Shown here piece after piece: positions 50,771-61,313 of a stretch of DNA of 64,000 nucleotides (position 1 is its first letter; every line of letters begins with the position of its first letter). Under the pieces are notes generated by a model. That model searched no databases, was not told the origin of the DNA, and saw only the letters and a list, made by a program, of their open reading frames with translations. The translations under genes and the position numbers were made by a program. Origin of the DNA: Purshia tridentata. Lineage: Eukaryota; Streptophyta; Magnoliopsida; Rosales; Rosaceae. The stretch lies in contig QANT01007181.1 in assembly GCA_003254885.1 (NCBI GenBank), positions 25,162 through 89,161 of the forward strand, given 5' to 3'.

Positions 50771-50907
50771 AAAACATACCTGGTACCCTTCTCTTAATAA
50801 CCATAATCAATGTTATCAGAGTGTTCATGAATCATATCTATTGTTGGTCTTCAAATCCAACAACCCTATTATTGGTCTTCAAACATACCTGGTACCCTAC
50901 TCTTAAA
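50771..50907. repeat. Pair of diverged direct repeats, spacing about 109 bp
   Basis: aaacatacctggtaccct followed by a ctcttaa-containing tail occurs near 50772 and again at 50881. 'Ttggtcttcaaa' motifs recur between and after them. This looks like a local decayed duplication. Confidence 0.7.
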
Positions 50908-51142
50908 CAACACATCATCCGAGTTCATATCTATGTTGTTGTTGATCTTCATTTGTGGTCATTGTTGATCCTCAAATCCATAAATGGACCAGTTCAAATA
51001 TGATCCATAGATCTTTTTTGTTAACTATATATACACATCATAAATAATTCATGCATACAGGACATAGGGCTGCAGAGTCAAACATACATAATATAAAGGA
51101 AGTACCAAAGTTGTCAAAGAATATTTCATTTCATTAAATCAA

Positions 51143-51161
51143 GGTGTTCTTTAAGAACACC
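51143..51161. repeat. Perfect 9+1+9 palindrome
   Basis: ggtgttctt, one base, then aagaacacc. It lies about 160 bases beyond the stop codon of the minus-strand acidic-protein gene, so it may sit in that transcript's 3' UTR as a small hairpin. Confidence 0.8.
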
Positions 51162-51321
51162 GAATCACATCAGTTCTATTGTTGATCTTCGAATCTAAAA
51201 GAAACAAACAAAAACGGAATCACAGAAGAATGATAAAAGAACCAAAAGCATTCCTAAACATGGTTATCAAGAAAGACAACCAAACATCATCAGCACTCTT
51301 AAGACTCAAAAGACCAGAACT

Positions 51322-52748
51322 TCAATTGTCCTCAAGAAACCGCAGGTGCTTCCCTTTTGGTGTAGGCAGACCCTTCAAGCGCAGGGCACTTGGTGAAACA
51401 CCACCAGCTGAATCCGGACTCTGTTCAGATGAAGAGTCTTCTTCTTCTTCAACAAGTTCATCATCACTGTTGTACACAAATCTTGTGTGCTTTCCAGCAA
51501 ACTCAGGCATCATTCTCTTCTCATTCACACAAATGTTGCTTATTCCTGCGCAAAGCTCATCAACATCTACTCCATCGTCTTCCTCTTCTTCAACATCTAC
51601 TGCATAATCTTCTTCTTCTTCTTGGGCTACGTCTTCTTCCTCATCTTCATCATGGGTGCTAGCATTGACCTGAATAGACCAGATGGAAGCAGAATCATCA
51701 TCAGGGGATGATGACTTTTCTTTGCTTTCAGTAATCGCAGAGGAACATTCTGATGAAGCAGAGAACTCAGATTTCTCAGAGAAATCCAGCAGCAGAGACC
51801 GGCTGAGAATGCTCTTTTGTGATTCAAGTGGGCTCTCTTGATTCTTTCCTTCAAAGATGTCACATACCACCTGCCACATATTCATTGAAAACACAAAATC
51901 AGTAAGTTGATTAGGAGAAGAACCCAATTAACCAAATCATGATAATTTGGACTCCATAAATGTAAATCAGTTAAGAACAAGTCTATCCAACCTGAGAAAT
52001 CAACTGTTCTTGGACAAGTGGAGAGGGTTTCTCCAAATCCACACCACCATCAACAGAGAGATCAGAGACTTGTGGTGTGTTTGCCGGAGTTGGGGCTAGG
52101 TATCCTATTGGGGAGTTGGCAGCAATGCCTTGTAGATGGCGAAAGGGGCGGCTCTCGAGGGAGAGCTTTGAGAGCTCGGCCTCTTCTTCCACTTGCTGCA
52201 AGAGGGTCTTGACCTGACCCCTCAGCAAGGCCTCTCCGGACCCAGGTGTGTTCTTGGCTCGGCTGCTTCTCTGCTTGGCTATGGCCGATGATGGGGTCTC
52301 CAAGCCACTCATTGCAAGCCCAACAATCGGAGAATCGTTGGTTATGTCTATCAGCGCAGACCGATCTTGCTGGTTTTTCCCATTTCTCGGTCTTGATTTC
52401 GATACAACCTTCTCAGAATCTTCAGTCTTCCCTGAAGAAACATCAACAAAAACAAGAAAGAAACCAAAACATGTATTAATAATAAACCAAACTTCTGATT
52501 AACAATCCAAGACTCCTCAAATTTACAGAAAGAAAAATAGCAACAAAATAAAACGAAAATCCATTTAATCAAGAAACTGTACAAGACCCATTTTCCACAC
52601 TATTTGACTGTTTGGAAGAAAAGAAAAAAAATTGAAAACATAAACACTCACTTGAAATGGGTATGTTGTTGTTGTTGTTGGTGTTGCTGTTTTGAGCAGC
52701 CAAAGCCTGAGACCTTGTGACTCTTCTTGTTGAAGATGGGGTCTCCAT
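51322..52748 (-). CDS. Acidic plant protein of unknown function, probably cell-cycle regulated
   Basis: Exons 52748..52652, 52431..51992 and 51870..51322 join in frame to 361 residues. The N terminus METPSSTRRVTRSQ is basic with a TP site. A conserved-looking block DRSALIDITNDSPIVGLAMS follows. Further TP/SP sites (NTPGSG, PTPANTP, KPSP, QSPDS, PTPKGK) suggest CDK phosphorylation. RSLLLDFSEKSE holds a possible RxxL destruction box. The centre to C terminus is strongly acidic (EEEEDD runs) and ends GLPTPKGKHLRFLEDN. I remember similar plant proteins from genome annotation but no function. The upstream region holds two MSA elements and an E2F-like site (listed separately), pointing to G2/M expression. 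Without a known domain the role stays open. A chromatin or mitotic regulator is only a guess. Confidence 0.85.
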
Positions 52749-52909
52749 TGGGTATGAATCAAAAAGGTCGATGAAAAACGAAGTGGGTCGTCGAAAAAGT
52801 GACCGAAGAAACAGAGACGGAGATGAGAAAAAGGAGGTATTGGACGCAGAAAATCAAATTCTTGAAAGAGAGATAAAAGTCGATGCCTTCAGACGAATGC
52901 CACAAAGGG

Positions 52910-52915
52910 TTTATA
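52910..52915 (-). promoter_or_regulatory. TATA box of the acidic-protein gene
   Basis: TATAAA on the minus strand, 162 bases upstream of the ATG at 52748 and 32 bases downstream of the nearer MSA element. The geometry fits a compact promoter. Confidence 0.5.
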
Positions 52916-52946
52916 AAGAGATTTGAGGAAGCCTAAAACGGGAAAT

Positions 52947-52985
52947 TGACCGTTGGCGCGTGCGCGTGCAAAACTAGCCGTTAGG
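52947..52985 (-). promoter_or_regulatory. Two MSA elements with an overlapping E2F-like site
   Basis: On the minus strand cctaacggcta (52985..52975) fits the mitosis-specific activator consensus YCYAACGGYYA at all positions. The second, gccaacggtca (52957..52947), fits 10 of 11. The plus-strand ttggcgcg (52953..52960) resembles an E2F site and overlaps the second MSA. MSA elements are bound by three-repeat MYB proteins and drive G2/M transcription of plant mitotic genes. Confidence 0.7.
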
Positions 52986-53103
52986 GGTTAATTTAAATAG
53001 GTGCCGCCTCCACTTCTCTTTTGTGCATTTTTGAGCAATTTAATGGGCCTCTAGAGGATTAGGTTAGGCCCGTGAGGGATAAAATTTAGAGAGATTTTGG
53101 CTT

Positions 53104-53323
53104 AAGCTATTCCGACTACTGTCTATTGTTGAGTTGATTATTCTTTGGACATTCGATAGTTTATCGAAATGTTTGTGTTATTTCAGTGGCCAACTACTGA
53201 ATTTTTTTGTATATTTGTACTATTCGACAATAGTCTATCGAAATAATACAAACATTTCGGTAGATTATTGTCGAATGTCCCAAGGGTGGTCAACTTAGCA
53301 TTAGAGGGTCGTCGGAATAGCTT
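53104..53323. mobile_element. Foldback MITE, about 220 bp
   Basis: The left end aagctattccgac (53104..53116) is exactly inverted at the right end gtcggaatagctt (53311..53323). The inner parts also pair: ggacattcga...atcgaaatgtttgtgttatttc on the left against gaaataatacaaacatttcgg...tcgaatgtcc on the right. Arms of about 80 bp surround a 55-bp centre. There is no coding capacity. Target duplication and superfamily are not clear. Confidence 0.8.
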
Positions 53324-53450
53324 GCCCTTTTTTTTCTCTTAATAAGGAAATAAATCCTTTTTTTTTTCCTTAGATTTAATTTATATTTTTAAGAATAACA
53401 TATATCCAATGTGTATAGAAAAAGGCAAAAATATATATCTAATGTGTTTT

Positions 53451-53838
53451 AACCTTCTAATGAGGGATCTCTCATTTAGTGTTAAATGAAGAATCCCCTT
53501 GTGCGGCCTACACGAGTCATTTGTGTCAATTCGAACCGTTCATTTTTTACATTTCCATTGATAGATTATTTTTGCAAAAAATTAGCCAAATCGGAAACCA
53601 TTTGCCTATTTAACTTTGACCAAACAAATGGACGGTTCATAAAAATATTTGGTTTGTCTATTTGTTTAATCAAAGTTAGATAGGCAAATGGTTTTCGATT
53701 TAGCTAATTTTTTGCAATAATAATCTATTAATGGAGATATAAAACATGAATGGTTCGGATTGACAAAAAAAACTCGTGTGAGCCTTACAAAGGGATCCCT
53801 CATTTAGTGTTAAATGAGAGATTCCTCATTGGAAGGTT
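53451..53838. mobile_element. Foldback MITE, about 388 bp
   Basis: aaccttctaatgagggatct on the left is mirrored by aatgaggaatctctc-type sequence ending ggaaggtt on the right. Pairing continues inward through the cacgagt/actcgtg, gaaccgttcat/atgaatggttc, gcaaaaaattagc/gctaattttttgc and aaccatttgcctat/ataggcaaatggtt pairs to a short loop near 53645. The arms are about 170-190 bp, so a transcript would form one long hairpin. No coding capacity. Confidence 0.85.
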
Positions 53839-54626
53839 TCTAATATATATTCAATGAAGGGTGCTTCTGTTTGTACCAAAAGATAAAAGAGAGGAGAAGA
53901 TTTGCTGGTCCAGCTAAGTAAGGCATGGGAGTGATTGGCCTGAGTAGAGTACAGCTCATCTTTTCTATTCTTAATTTTCTTCTTTTTATTGGGGGAGTAA
54001 GCACAGCTCATATTCATTTGATTATATGCATCTCATCTAATTAATTTAATCATATTTTCCCGATTCACCAAATATTTAATTTCCAATAAAAAGGAAAATA
54101 AAAAATAGGATCTTCAATGTAGTACGTACGTTGCATTTGCTGGATTGAACTTTGAACCCTGTCGCTATTTAATAATTTAATTAATTTCTTAATTGACCAC
54201 GACCACATTATTAACCCTTGATATTATGTTTTTAAGAAAGATTTTCTGTATTTAAATATATGTATTCTAAATTTCTTATAGAAAAACACCAACAATTAAG
54301 TTGATCAAGTGACGGTGAGGAAAGAATCGAATACAGACAATAATTAAGCATGTCTCGGAAAAATGATGCAGCCTAGTGAAAACCACAATGTCTTGATCAA
54401 AATATACATATAATTGGAAGAATACATCGAAGTTTTAAGTGAAGTTACTCTGTAGTCAAAGAGTCTAACATATAATATGTAAGAACTATAGAGATATATA
54501 GCTCCTTAAACTGCTATGGCTCACCCCTTAACATACATCAAATGATAGAAACATAAACACAAACTATGTGTGAATAAAGAGAGTGTTTGTGAAGTTTATT
54601 TAAAGAAGAATAAAAATTAATTAAAT

Positions 54627-55176
54627 TCAAGGACATTTGTGGAGATTATTACGGGTGGTGAGGTTGGCATAGCAAGGGCAAGCATTGTGGTTGCCAGAAG
54701 TGCCTGGAGGGACACACTTACACTTGAAACAGCAACTCCCACACGCCCTTTTGCACAGATTAGGCCGTGACGATAGTTTGCACCTTCCTTCACATGCCAC
54801 TCCGCAATCTGCACCACATGTACATTATTTGGTAAATAAATTTGATGAGTTTTAACATTATTTGGTGACTACTCAATCAGTAAGATGAAGTGAAAGAAAT
54901 TTGCTGCCAAATTAACAATTAATCGTTGCGTACTTATTGGTGTCTGGGGCAGTGGACTGGGACTGGGGGCTGCAGCTCCAATATTATCGATGTCCATCTG
55001 AAAAATATAACTCCAAAATGTTTTATTTTTCTATATATACATAATATATATTAATGGGTTGAAAGGGAGACATATATATATATATATTATATTACCATGT
55101 GGTGAGCTGCTTGAGTAAGATTGAGAAGCAGAAAGGAGACAAGAAGGGAAGCCATCAGCATTCTTGAGAAGGCCAT
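54627..55176 (-). CDS. GASA: GASA/Snakin gibberellin-regulated cysteine-rich peptide
   Basis: Exons 55176..55096, 54997..54934 and 54808..54627 give 108 residues. Residues 1-23 or so (MAFSRMLMASLLVSFLLLNL, then TQA) form a signal peptide. A short Pro/Ser linker (APSPSPLPQTP) follows. The C-terminal GASA domain of about 60 residues has all 12 family cysteines (NCGVACEGRC, CKRACGSCCFKCKC, ACPCY, HKCP). Family members are secreted, are often induced by gibberellin, act in growth and flowering, and some (snakins) are antimicrobial. Length is typical. Which paralog this is cannot be settled without a tree. Confidence 0.95.
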
Positions 55177-55276
55177 ATTAACATGTATATGGAACCAACT
55201 AGAGTGAAGAAGAAGAAGAGGAGGATGAAGATGATGATATATTAATGTAAGGTGAAAAGAGTGAGAGAGATTGGTG

Positions 55277-55284
55277 TATTTATA
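55277..55284 (-). promoter_or_regulatory. TATA box of the GASA gene
   Basis: TATAAATA on the minus strand about 100 bases upstream of the ATG, in a region rich in GA. This is a textbook sequence and distance for a plant TATA promoter. Confidence 0.65.
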
Positions 55285-55552
55285 GACAGAACAACAGAAA
55301 AGTGGCCAAGCAATGGCAGAGGATTAGCTAGCATTGCCTGCCCAATTGCATGTATTATAATACACTGCCAGACTGCCCCCAACTAATCAATCAATAATGT
55401 TTCAACAATTAATGTTATTTCTTTTTCTTACACTCAGATTTCATTCTAGTGTCAACTTTGAATGGGGTTGGACTGTTGCCTTTCCCTCCTTTGAATAACA
55501 ATTTTTGGTGTATGTTGATATTGTGCCACTAATTGTGACGTGGGAAACTAGG

Positions 55553-56150
55553 CCTGTAAAATGGGTCGGGTTGGTCTTAAAAAAAAGACGGGTAAGAGTT
55601 TTGAGACTGAGACCTTACACTTGTTTTTGAGTCAATACTCTGTTCAAGGGCCTAGAAATCTTCGAGTTTATGGGCTGGACAGTAGGTCGGGTCCATATGA
55701 CCTTACAAAATGTTGAAATGCACCACTAATTATGTGATTTTGACCTCTTTTGTTTAATAAAATAATTTTTGATTGAGATGAAATTTGAACTTAGAAATTA
55801 GAATATAATACATTCACACATCATTCTTTTGCCACTTGAATTAAAGTCTTTGGTTTGATATAAGGAATGAAGTTAAATTTTATAGAACATATAACCCAAA
55901 GTATGATAACATACCACTTTTCCCAAAATACATATTATAGAACATATAACCCAAAGTATGATAGCATACCACTTTTCCCAAAATACATATTATAATTGCT
56001 GGCATGTTTGGGCTGGACCACAGGCCAGTCCAAGACCAAAAAACCAAGACTGAAGCCTTACCTTTGTAAAAACGGGCCGGGCTAGGAGTAGTTCATGTCC
56101 CAAAAGCAGGGTCGGTCATCAGGCATGGACCGTTTTTATAGGGCAGACGA
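55553..56150. repeat. Candidate degenerate transposon remnant
   Basis: Starts aggcctgtaaaatgggtcggg and ends near ggaccgtttttatagggcag. Such gggcctgt and gggtcggg termini recall non-autonomous hAT-type elements. The ends are not clean inverted repeats, so this is tentative. Confidence 0.3.
55881..55990. repeat. 55-bp tandem duplication (two copies)
   Basis: 55881..55935 and 55936..55990 are identical except for one base that I noticed (gataacat versus gatagcat). Each starts tatagaacatataacccaaa. Confidence 0.95.
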
Positions 56151-57325
56151 GGATGTTGTATGATTGTCAGTATCACAGTACAGAAGTACTGGTTTAATGG
56201 AATAACATACGACAACTTGGAACTTAATTAGGGAGAGAACTAGTTCTGCTGCTACCTGTGTTGTTCTGTAAATATGCCCCATCGCATCATACTCTTTTTC
56301 TTTTATATATTAGAACTTAATTATCAATATTGAATAGTAAAAACACTCAAATTATTGTTGATGTCAAAATGTGGTTTACCTATGGAGATGCCCATTTGAC
56401 ATTATTTTTAGAATTGTCAAAAGTGCTTTTAAATTTGGCATTACTTTTAAAATTGTCAAAAACACTTTTAAATTAGTAAAAACATTTTTGGTTGCATTTA
56501 GCAGGAATATATATAAGTACTTCTGGGTTATAAAAAGTATTTTTATGGGGTTTTTTGAGAATTACATGACATGTGCTTTCATCAAAAAACACTTCAAATG
56601 GTTTCGCATGAACCACTTAAAAGTTTTATAAAATTTATATGTGTTTTTTTGCATAGTAAAAGTGTTACTAAATAAAAAAGCTCTTAAGAATCAGTGCCAA
56701 AATAGCCCAAAGTTTGTTTAATGATTTGGTTGTCCATGAAAATTTTAGTTGGAGTTTATTGGTGTTAGGAATTAGGTTGCTTGATTAATTCATTTCCATA
56801 AAGGAACAAAAAAATTCATTGGTCATCACTCTGAGCTAGCAAACATTTCATGTTCTTAGGATATATCGGCATGACCTTGAATACACAATATTGTTAAGAA
56901 AGGGGCTGGTAGGCACATGACCAAGTTAACAAAGGAGTGGTTAGGCACATGCATGGCTAGCTCCTTGCAGAGACCGGTTAGGTGTCCATCACGTGACTGA
57001 TGCAACGTTACTCCACCCCAAATCATATTTTACTAATTATACTGTTTGACCAACCTCAGTCTTAATATCTTAATTAATTCTCCTATTAATGTATTTTATT
57101 ATTAGTAGCAGCCCAATTTCAAACCATTCTATATACGCCTCCTTTTATATTCCTTAAATATTAGTCCCTTGACAGTTTCTTAAGCTACCTACTGTTTAAT
57201 TAATTCAGGTTTGGTCCACATACCGCAACAAAATGGACTAAACTGGTACATGTTATCAGTCTTTTTTGTTTTACCTTCTTCTCCGATTTTATTTTTTATT
57301 GTTCTTATTATGCAGTGTAGTTTTA

Positions 57326-57478
57326 TGATAGGAATTGTTCATTTTTAAATCACTTTTTAATAATTATTTTTGCAAAAAATTAAATAAATTAAAAATTAAT
57401 TGGTGATGTGAATCTAATTATCACAAAAACCAATTATTTTCTTAAAGAATAATTTTAAAAATAAACAATTTCGGTACC
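57326..57478. repeat. Imperfect inverted repeat (MITE-like)
   Basis: gaattgttcatttttaaa near the left end is mirrored by aaaaataaacaatttc near the right end. The centre (ttggtgatgtga ... tatcacaaaaaccaa) also partly pairs. It is AT-rich and could be a small decayed MITE. Confidence 0.4.
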
Positions 57479-57959
57479 AGCTCATGCGGTCACGCATGGT
57501 CACCATGACCCACATATAATTGGTTTTGTTTTACTATAGTAAGTATAGTAAAATCAAAAGAAACAATGTGGTAAAATCTGATTTCGGATTAAGCGCGAAG
57601 GCTAGCATATTATATGCACGTGAACCCTTCCAATATCTTTAAACAAAGGCTAATTATAGATTTATAAGTTACAGTCATTGATTAATTAGCTCTGCAGACC
57701 CAAATTTCTTTTTTTGGAGAAACTTGCAGACCAAAAATTTACAAGCTGTGATATATGTTGATGAATTGAATGAAATATTTGTTTTCGTTGAATAATTCAA
57801 CACAATTTAATATTCTCTTTTGGTTAAAACTCAATCTAATACTGGGTACACAGCCATTATGGGCATTTAATATAATACCCGAATTGAGACCAACATCTAG
57901 TTTGGTTCAACGTGTGGTTGCTAGAAGTGACACGGGACATGTGGTTCATAAAACTTCCA

Positions 57960-58770
57960 AATCGTTATATATGGTAGGGATTCAGTTTGGTTCGGTTTTA
58001 GGATTGAACCGCAAATAAAACCAAATATAAAGAATTAATTTGGTTCGGTTCCACAATTGAACCGAACCGAACCTAATCGTGTCAATTTGGGCTGGAGAAA
58101 TGCAATCGCATTCACAATCATAATGACTATATTCTTGAAATAAAATATAGTACATTCACAACAAGAAAGTCGTTTAATTCATTAAAAGAAAACAATACCC
58201 AAAATTAAATATCAAACAAAAGGCAAAAACCAACACTAAATTCACGACCAAATATGAAAACATCATGATTGAAAGCCAAGTTTTTACATCTTTGAAGTAC
58301 CTAACCGTTCGAGCAGATTAGCACATACATATTCCTCAAAATCGTACTTGAGGTGGGTTCGATTTAGTTTGAATGAGTGACGCCGTGAGGGTGAGGTGAG
58401 AGAGAATGAGTGAGGGAGAGAGAGAATAATTGAGCAGAGCGCTGGAGTGATGGCTCGTAGAAAGATTGAGAGATCGAGGGAGGGTTAGGCTGAGACTGAG
58501 AGAATAAGAGGGTGAGCAACTAAAAGAGTGAAACGAGAGAATGATTGAAGTATGAAGGAAAGGCTGGAAGGTTAAGGCTTTGGGAATTGTGCATTTGAGG
58601 AAAATCAAAATAACGTTGTTCCACTAAAATGGAGGGTAGTTGGTTCAATTCGGTTTTAGTCTTTTTTTTAAGATAAAAACCGAACCAACCCTAATGGATG
58701 GTATGTTCGGTTTGATCTTCAGTCAAAACCAGACTTTTTCAATTTTTTGGTTTTTCAGTTTTAAAACCCA
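57960..58770. repeat. Region with ggttcggtt-type repeat motifs
   Basis: Several copies of ggttcggtt and aaccgaacc occur near both ends, with GA-rich DNA between. Such motifs are common in dispersed plant repeats. No element borders could be fixed. Confidence 0.3.
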
Positions 58771-59055
58771 CCCCTAATATATGCAGGCATATATTAGGTT
58801 TTGTAATTATTATTTATTCCTATAAATAAAGTCAATTATACAAATTAATTTTGTACACTTTTCTAATAGATAATCATGAAATTCTTTTTTCTCTACTCAG
58901 GAGAGTGCACATTAAACTTGGATGCTAATCGACGGATTATCTCAACAATTGTTTTGTTTAATATTGTAAAGGCATAAAATTACTCAAATTATAATGCATG
59001 TACAATATTATTTTTAAAATTTTAAAACATATATAATATATTGTACTAACCATTT

Positions 59056-59063
59056 ACACGTGT
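59056..59063. promoter_or_regulatory. G-box upstream of F3H
   Basis: acacgtgt contains the palindromic core CACGTG, about 300 bases before the F3H ATG. bZIP (HY5) and bHLH factors that control flavonoid genes bind such sites. Its use here is inferred. Confidence 0.5.
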
Positions 59064-59166
59064 GATAATTTTTGTAAATTCATGATGTCATATCAGATAT
59101 GCACAATCATTGTTTGTAATGATGCACAATAACTTGTGTACAAGTTTTCTAGAAGGCAAACAGAGG

Positions 59167-59173
59167 GTTTGGT
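59167..59173 (-). promoter_or_regulatory. MYB AC-type element upstream of F3H
   Basis: ACCAAAC on the minus strand fits the R2R3-MYB AC element ACC[A/T]A[A/C][C/T]. Related MYB-type motifs follow at 59215..59223 (ggtagttgg) and 59284..59290 (cctaccc). MYB plus G-box is the usual layout of flavonoid pathway promoters. Confidence 0.45.
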
Positions 59174-59363
59174 AGCTGTGAGTCTGTATGACTGTAAGAA
59201 CCCACGAGCTATGGGGTAGTTGGAGCGGTCACCCTTATTAACGCCATTTAAAGGCACCATATATATCGCCCAATCCACTTCATCCTACCCACCATTTGGG
59301 CATCACACACTTTTGAGTACCCATAAATTCTCTTTATACTCAATACTGAATTAATCATCAAAC

Positions 59364-61313
59364 ATGGCTCCTACTACTCTCACCGCCATAGCTGACCAGA
59401 AGACCCTTCAGCCCAAATTCGTCCGAGACGAAGACGAGCGCCCCAAGGTCGCCTACAATCAATTCAGCAATGAAATCCCCATTATCTCCCTCGCCGGAAT
59501 TGATGAGGTCGAAGGACGCCGAGCTGCGATTTGCAAAGAGATTGTGGAGGCCTGTGAGGATTGGGGTATTTTCCAAATTGTTGATCATGGCGTCGATGCC
59601 AAGCTTATATCCGAAATGACTCGATTGGCCAGAGACTTCTTTGCCTTGCCTCCTGAGGAGAAGCTCCGCTTCGACATGTCCGGTGGCAAAAAGGGTGGCT
59701 TCATCGTCTCCAGCCATTTACAAGTAATCACAAACACTCCTAACTATTTTCGTCTTCTTAAATTATGGTTCTCTAGGTTAGGGGTTCGATTCATTTTCAT
59801 GCGGCAAAACAAAATTTATCGGCTTATCACAATTTTCAAAAATTTAAGCTCCAATTATTTTGTATTCTAACACTGGCCGGTATGTGGTCGTACATATAGG
59901 GAGAAGCAGTGCAGGACTGGCGTGAGATTGTGACTTACTTCTCATACCCGATTCGTCACCGGGACTATTCGAGGTGGCCGGACAAGCCGGAGGAGTGGAG
60001 GTCGGTGACGGAGCAGTACAGTGATGAGCTGATGGCGTTGGCATGCAAGCTGTTGGGGGTGTTATCAGAGGCTATGGGATTAGAGACCGAGGCATTGACA
60101 AAGGCATGTGTAGACATGGACCAAAAAGTGGTGGTTAATTTCTACCCAAAATGCCCCCAACCCGACCTCACTCTCGGGCTTAAGCGCCACACCGACCCGG
60201 GTACGATTACTCTTTTGCTCCAGGACCAAGTCGGTGGCCTCCAGGCCACCAGGGATGGTGGGAACACGTGGATCACCGTTCAACCAGTGGAAGGGGCCTT
60301 TGTGGTCAATCTGGGAGATCATGGTCATGTGAGTATTTTACATACAAGCTAAAATTACATTTATGCCCCCTCATATTTGGGTTCTATGATCTGTCTCACT
60401 TTATCCTTTTTAAACATTGCATAATGATCATCTTCTTTATGTGAATAAAGAAAGAAAGGGACATTTTTGGGCGAAAAAAGAAAAGAAAGAAAGGGACATA
60501 TTTAGTAGTTGAAATGGGAAACCTAATTTAGTTTTTTTTTTATGTGAAACTTTCAAGACTCCACTGGTCCTCCTCCCTCCAATGGTGCCATACACCTCCA
60601 TGCCCACATTTAATGCTTACTAACTTACTGTTATTTAACTTTTTAAAGAAATAATCCAAAAATAATGAGTAATAAGTTAATAACATACGTTTTTTATTCA
60701 AAAATGGTAGGCCTACTATTTTTGTACAACATATGTATTATTTATCAAATAAAGATGTACGTGGTCCATTTGTAAAGGTGGACTTCACTTCATGTAGTGT
60801 AAAAACCTGGTATACTTAACATTACTCATTTTTCCTTTATATGCACATTGTGCATATTCTCTTCAACAATGCACATTATATCTTACCTGTATAAGAAAGT
60901 TTATGTAATTACTATTCCTTTTACTGAATTTCTCATGAAATGGTAAATAAAATCATATATGGGTTTCAAACAATTTAATTGATTGAGTTTTTGTGTTATT
61001 TTTTGGACAGTTTCTGAGCAATGGGAGGTTCAAGAATGCTGATCACCAAGCAGTGGTGAACTCAAACAGCAGCAGGTTGTCCATAGCCACATTCCAGAAC
61101 CCAGCCCAAGAGGCCATAGTGTACCCACTGAAGGTGAGAGAGGGAGAGAAGCCCATACTGGAGGAGCCAATCACCTACACAGAGATGTACAGGAAGAAGA
61201 TGAGCAAGGACCTTGAGCTTGCCAGGCTCAAAAAGCAGGCCAAGGAGCAGCAACTGCAGGACCTAGAGAAAACCAAGCTGGAGCCCAAGCCTGTGGAGGA
61301 CATTTTTGCTTAG
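59364..61313 (+). CDS. F3H: Flavanone 3-hydroxylase (naringenin 3-dioxygenase)
   Basis: Exons 59364..59723, 59900..60328 and 61011..61313 join to 363 residues, the normal F3H length. The enzyme is a 2-oxoglutarate/Fe(II) dioxygenase that converts flavanones such as naringenin to dihydroflavonols, early in flavonol, anthocyanin and proanthocyanidin synthesis. Iron ligands are His217 and Asp219 (in KRHTDPG) and His275 (in NADHQAVV). The 2OG-binding pair is Arg285 and Ser287 (NSSRLS). These match the petunia residues H220, D222, H278, R288 and S290 after a 3-residue shift. The N-terminal DIOX_N domain includes [15 protein letters not shown]. The sequence is very close to apple F3H as I remember it. 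All key residues are intact, so the gene looks functional. An ATATATAT box at 59259..59266 may serve as TATA. Confidence 0.98.

Larger units (their letters stand above)
49055..51321. other. Intergenic between TRA1 and the acidic-protein gene
   Basis: No gene is supported. It includes the TRA1 3' UTR, a single N at 49945, a (TC)n tract near 50484..50507, diverged direct repeats at about 50771..50800 and 50880..50907, and a 19-base palindrome at 51143..51161. The open frames here have no family features. Confidence 0.55.
52986..54626. other. Intergenic with two foldback elements
   Basis: Contains the MITE-like hairpins at 53104..53323 and 53451..53838, then about 790 bases of AT-rich DNA up to the 3' end of the GASA gene. 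No gene is supported. Confidence 0.6.
55285..59160. other. Intergenic, repeat-rich
   Basis: No gene is supported in 3.9 kb. It holds a 55-bp tandem duplication (55881..55990), G/C-rich repeat remnants with gggtcggg/gggccggg motifs (about 55553..56150), a small inverted repeat (57326..57478), a perfect 10-bp stem (57529..57553), and a stretch rich in ggttcggtt/aaccgaacc (57960..58770). The frame at 58336..58608 is GA-repeat translation. Confidence 0.55.

Noticed and set aside
58336-58608. 90-residue minus-strand frame
   Set aside because: It is largely Ser/Leu from GA-rich DNA inside a repeat-like region.
59776-59800. ggttcgattca as a tRNA or SINE B box in F3H intron 1
   Set aside because: No matching A box or cloverleaf could be found around it.
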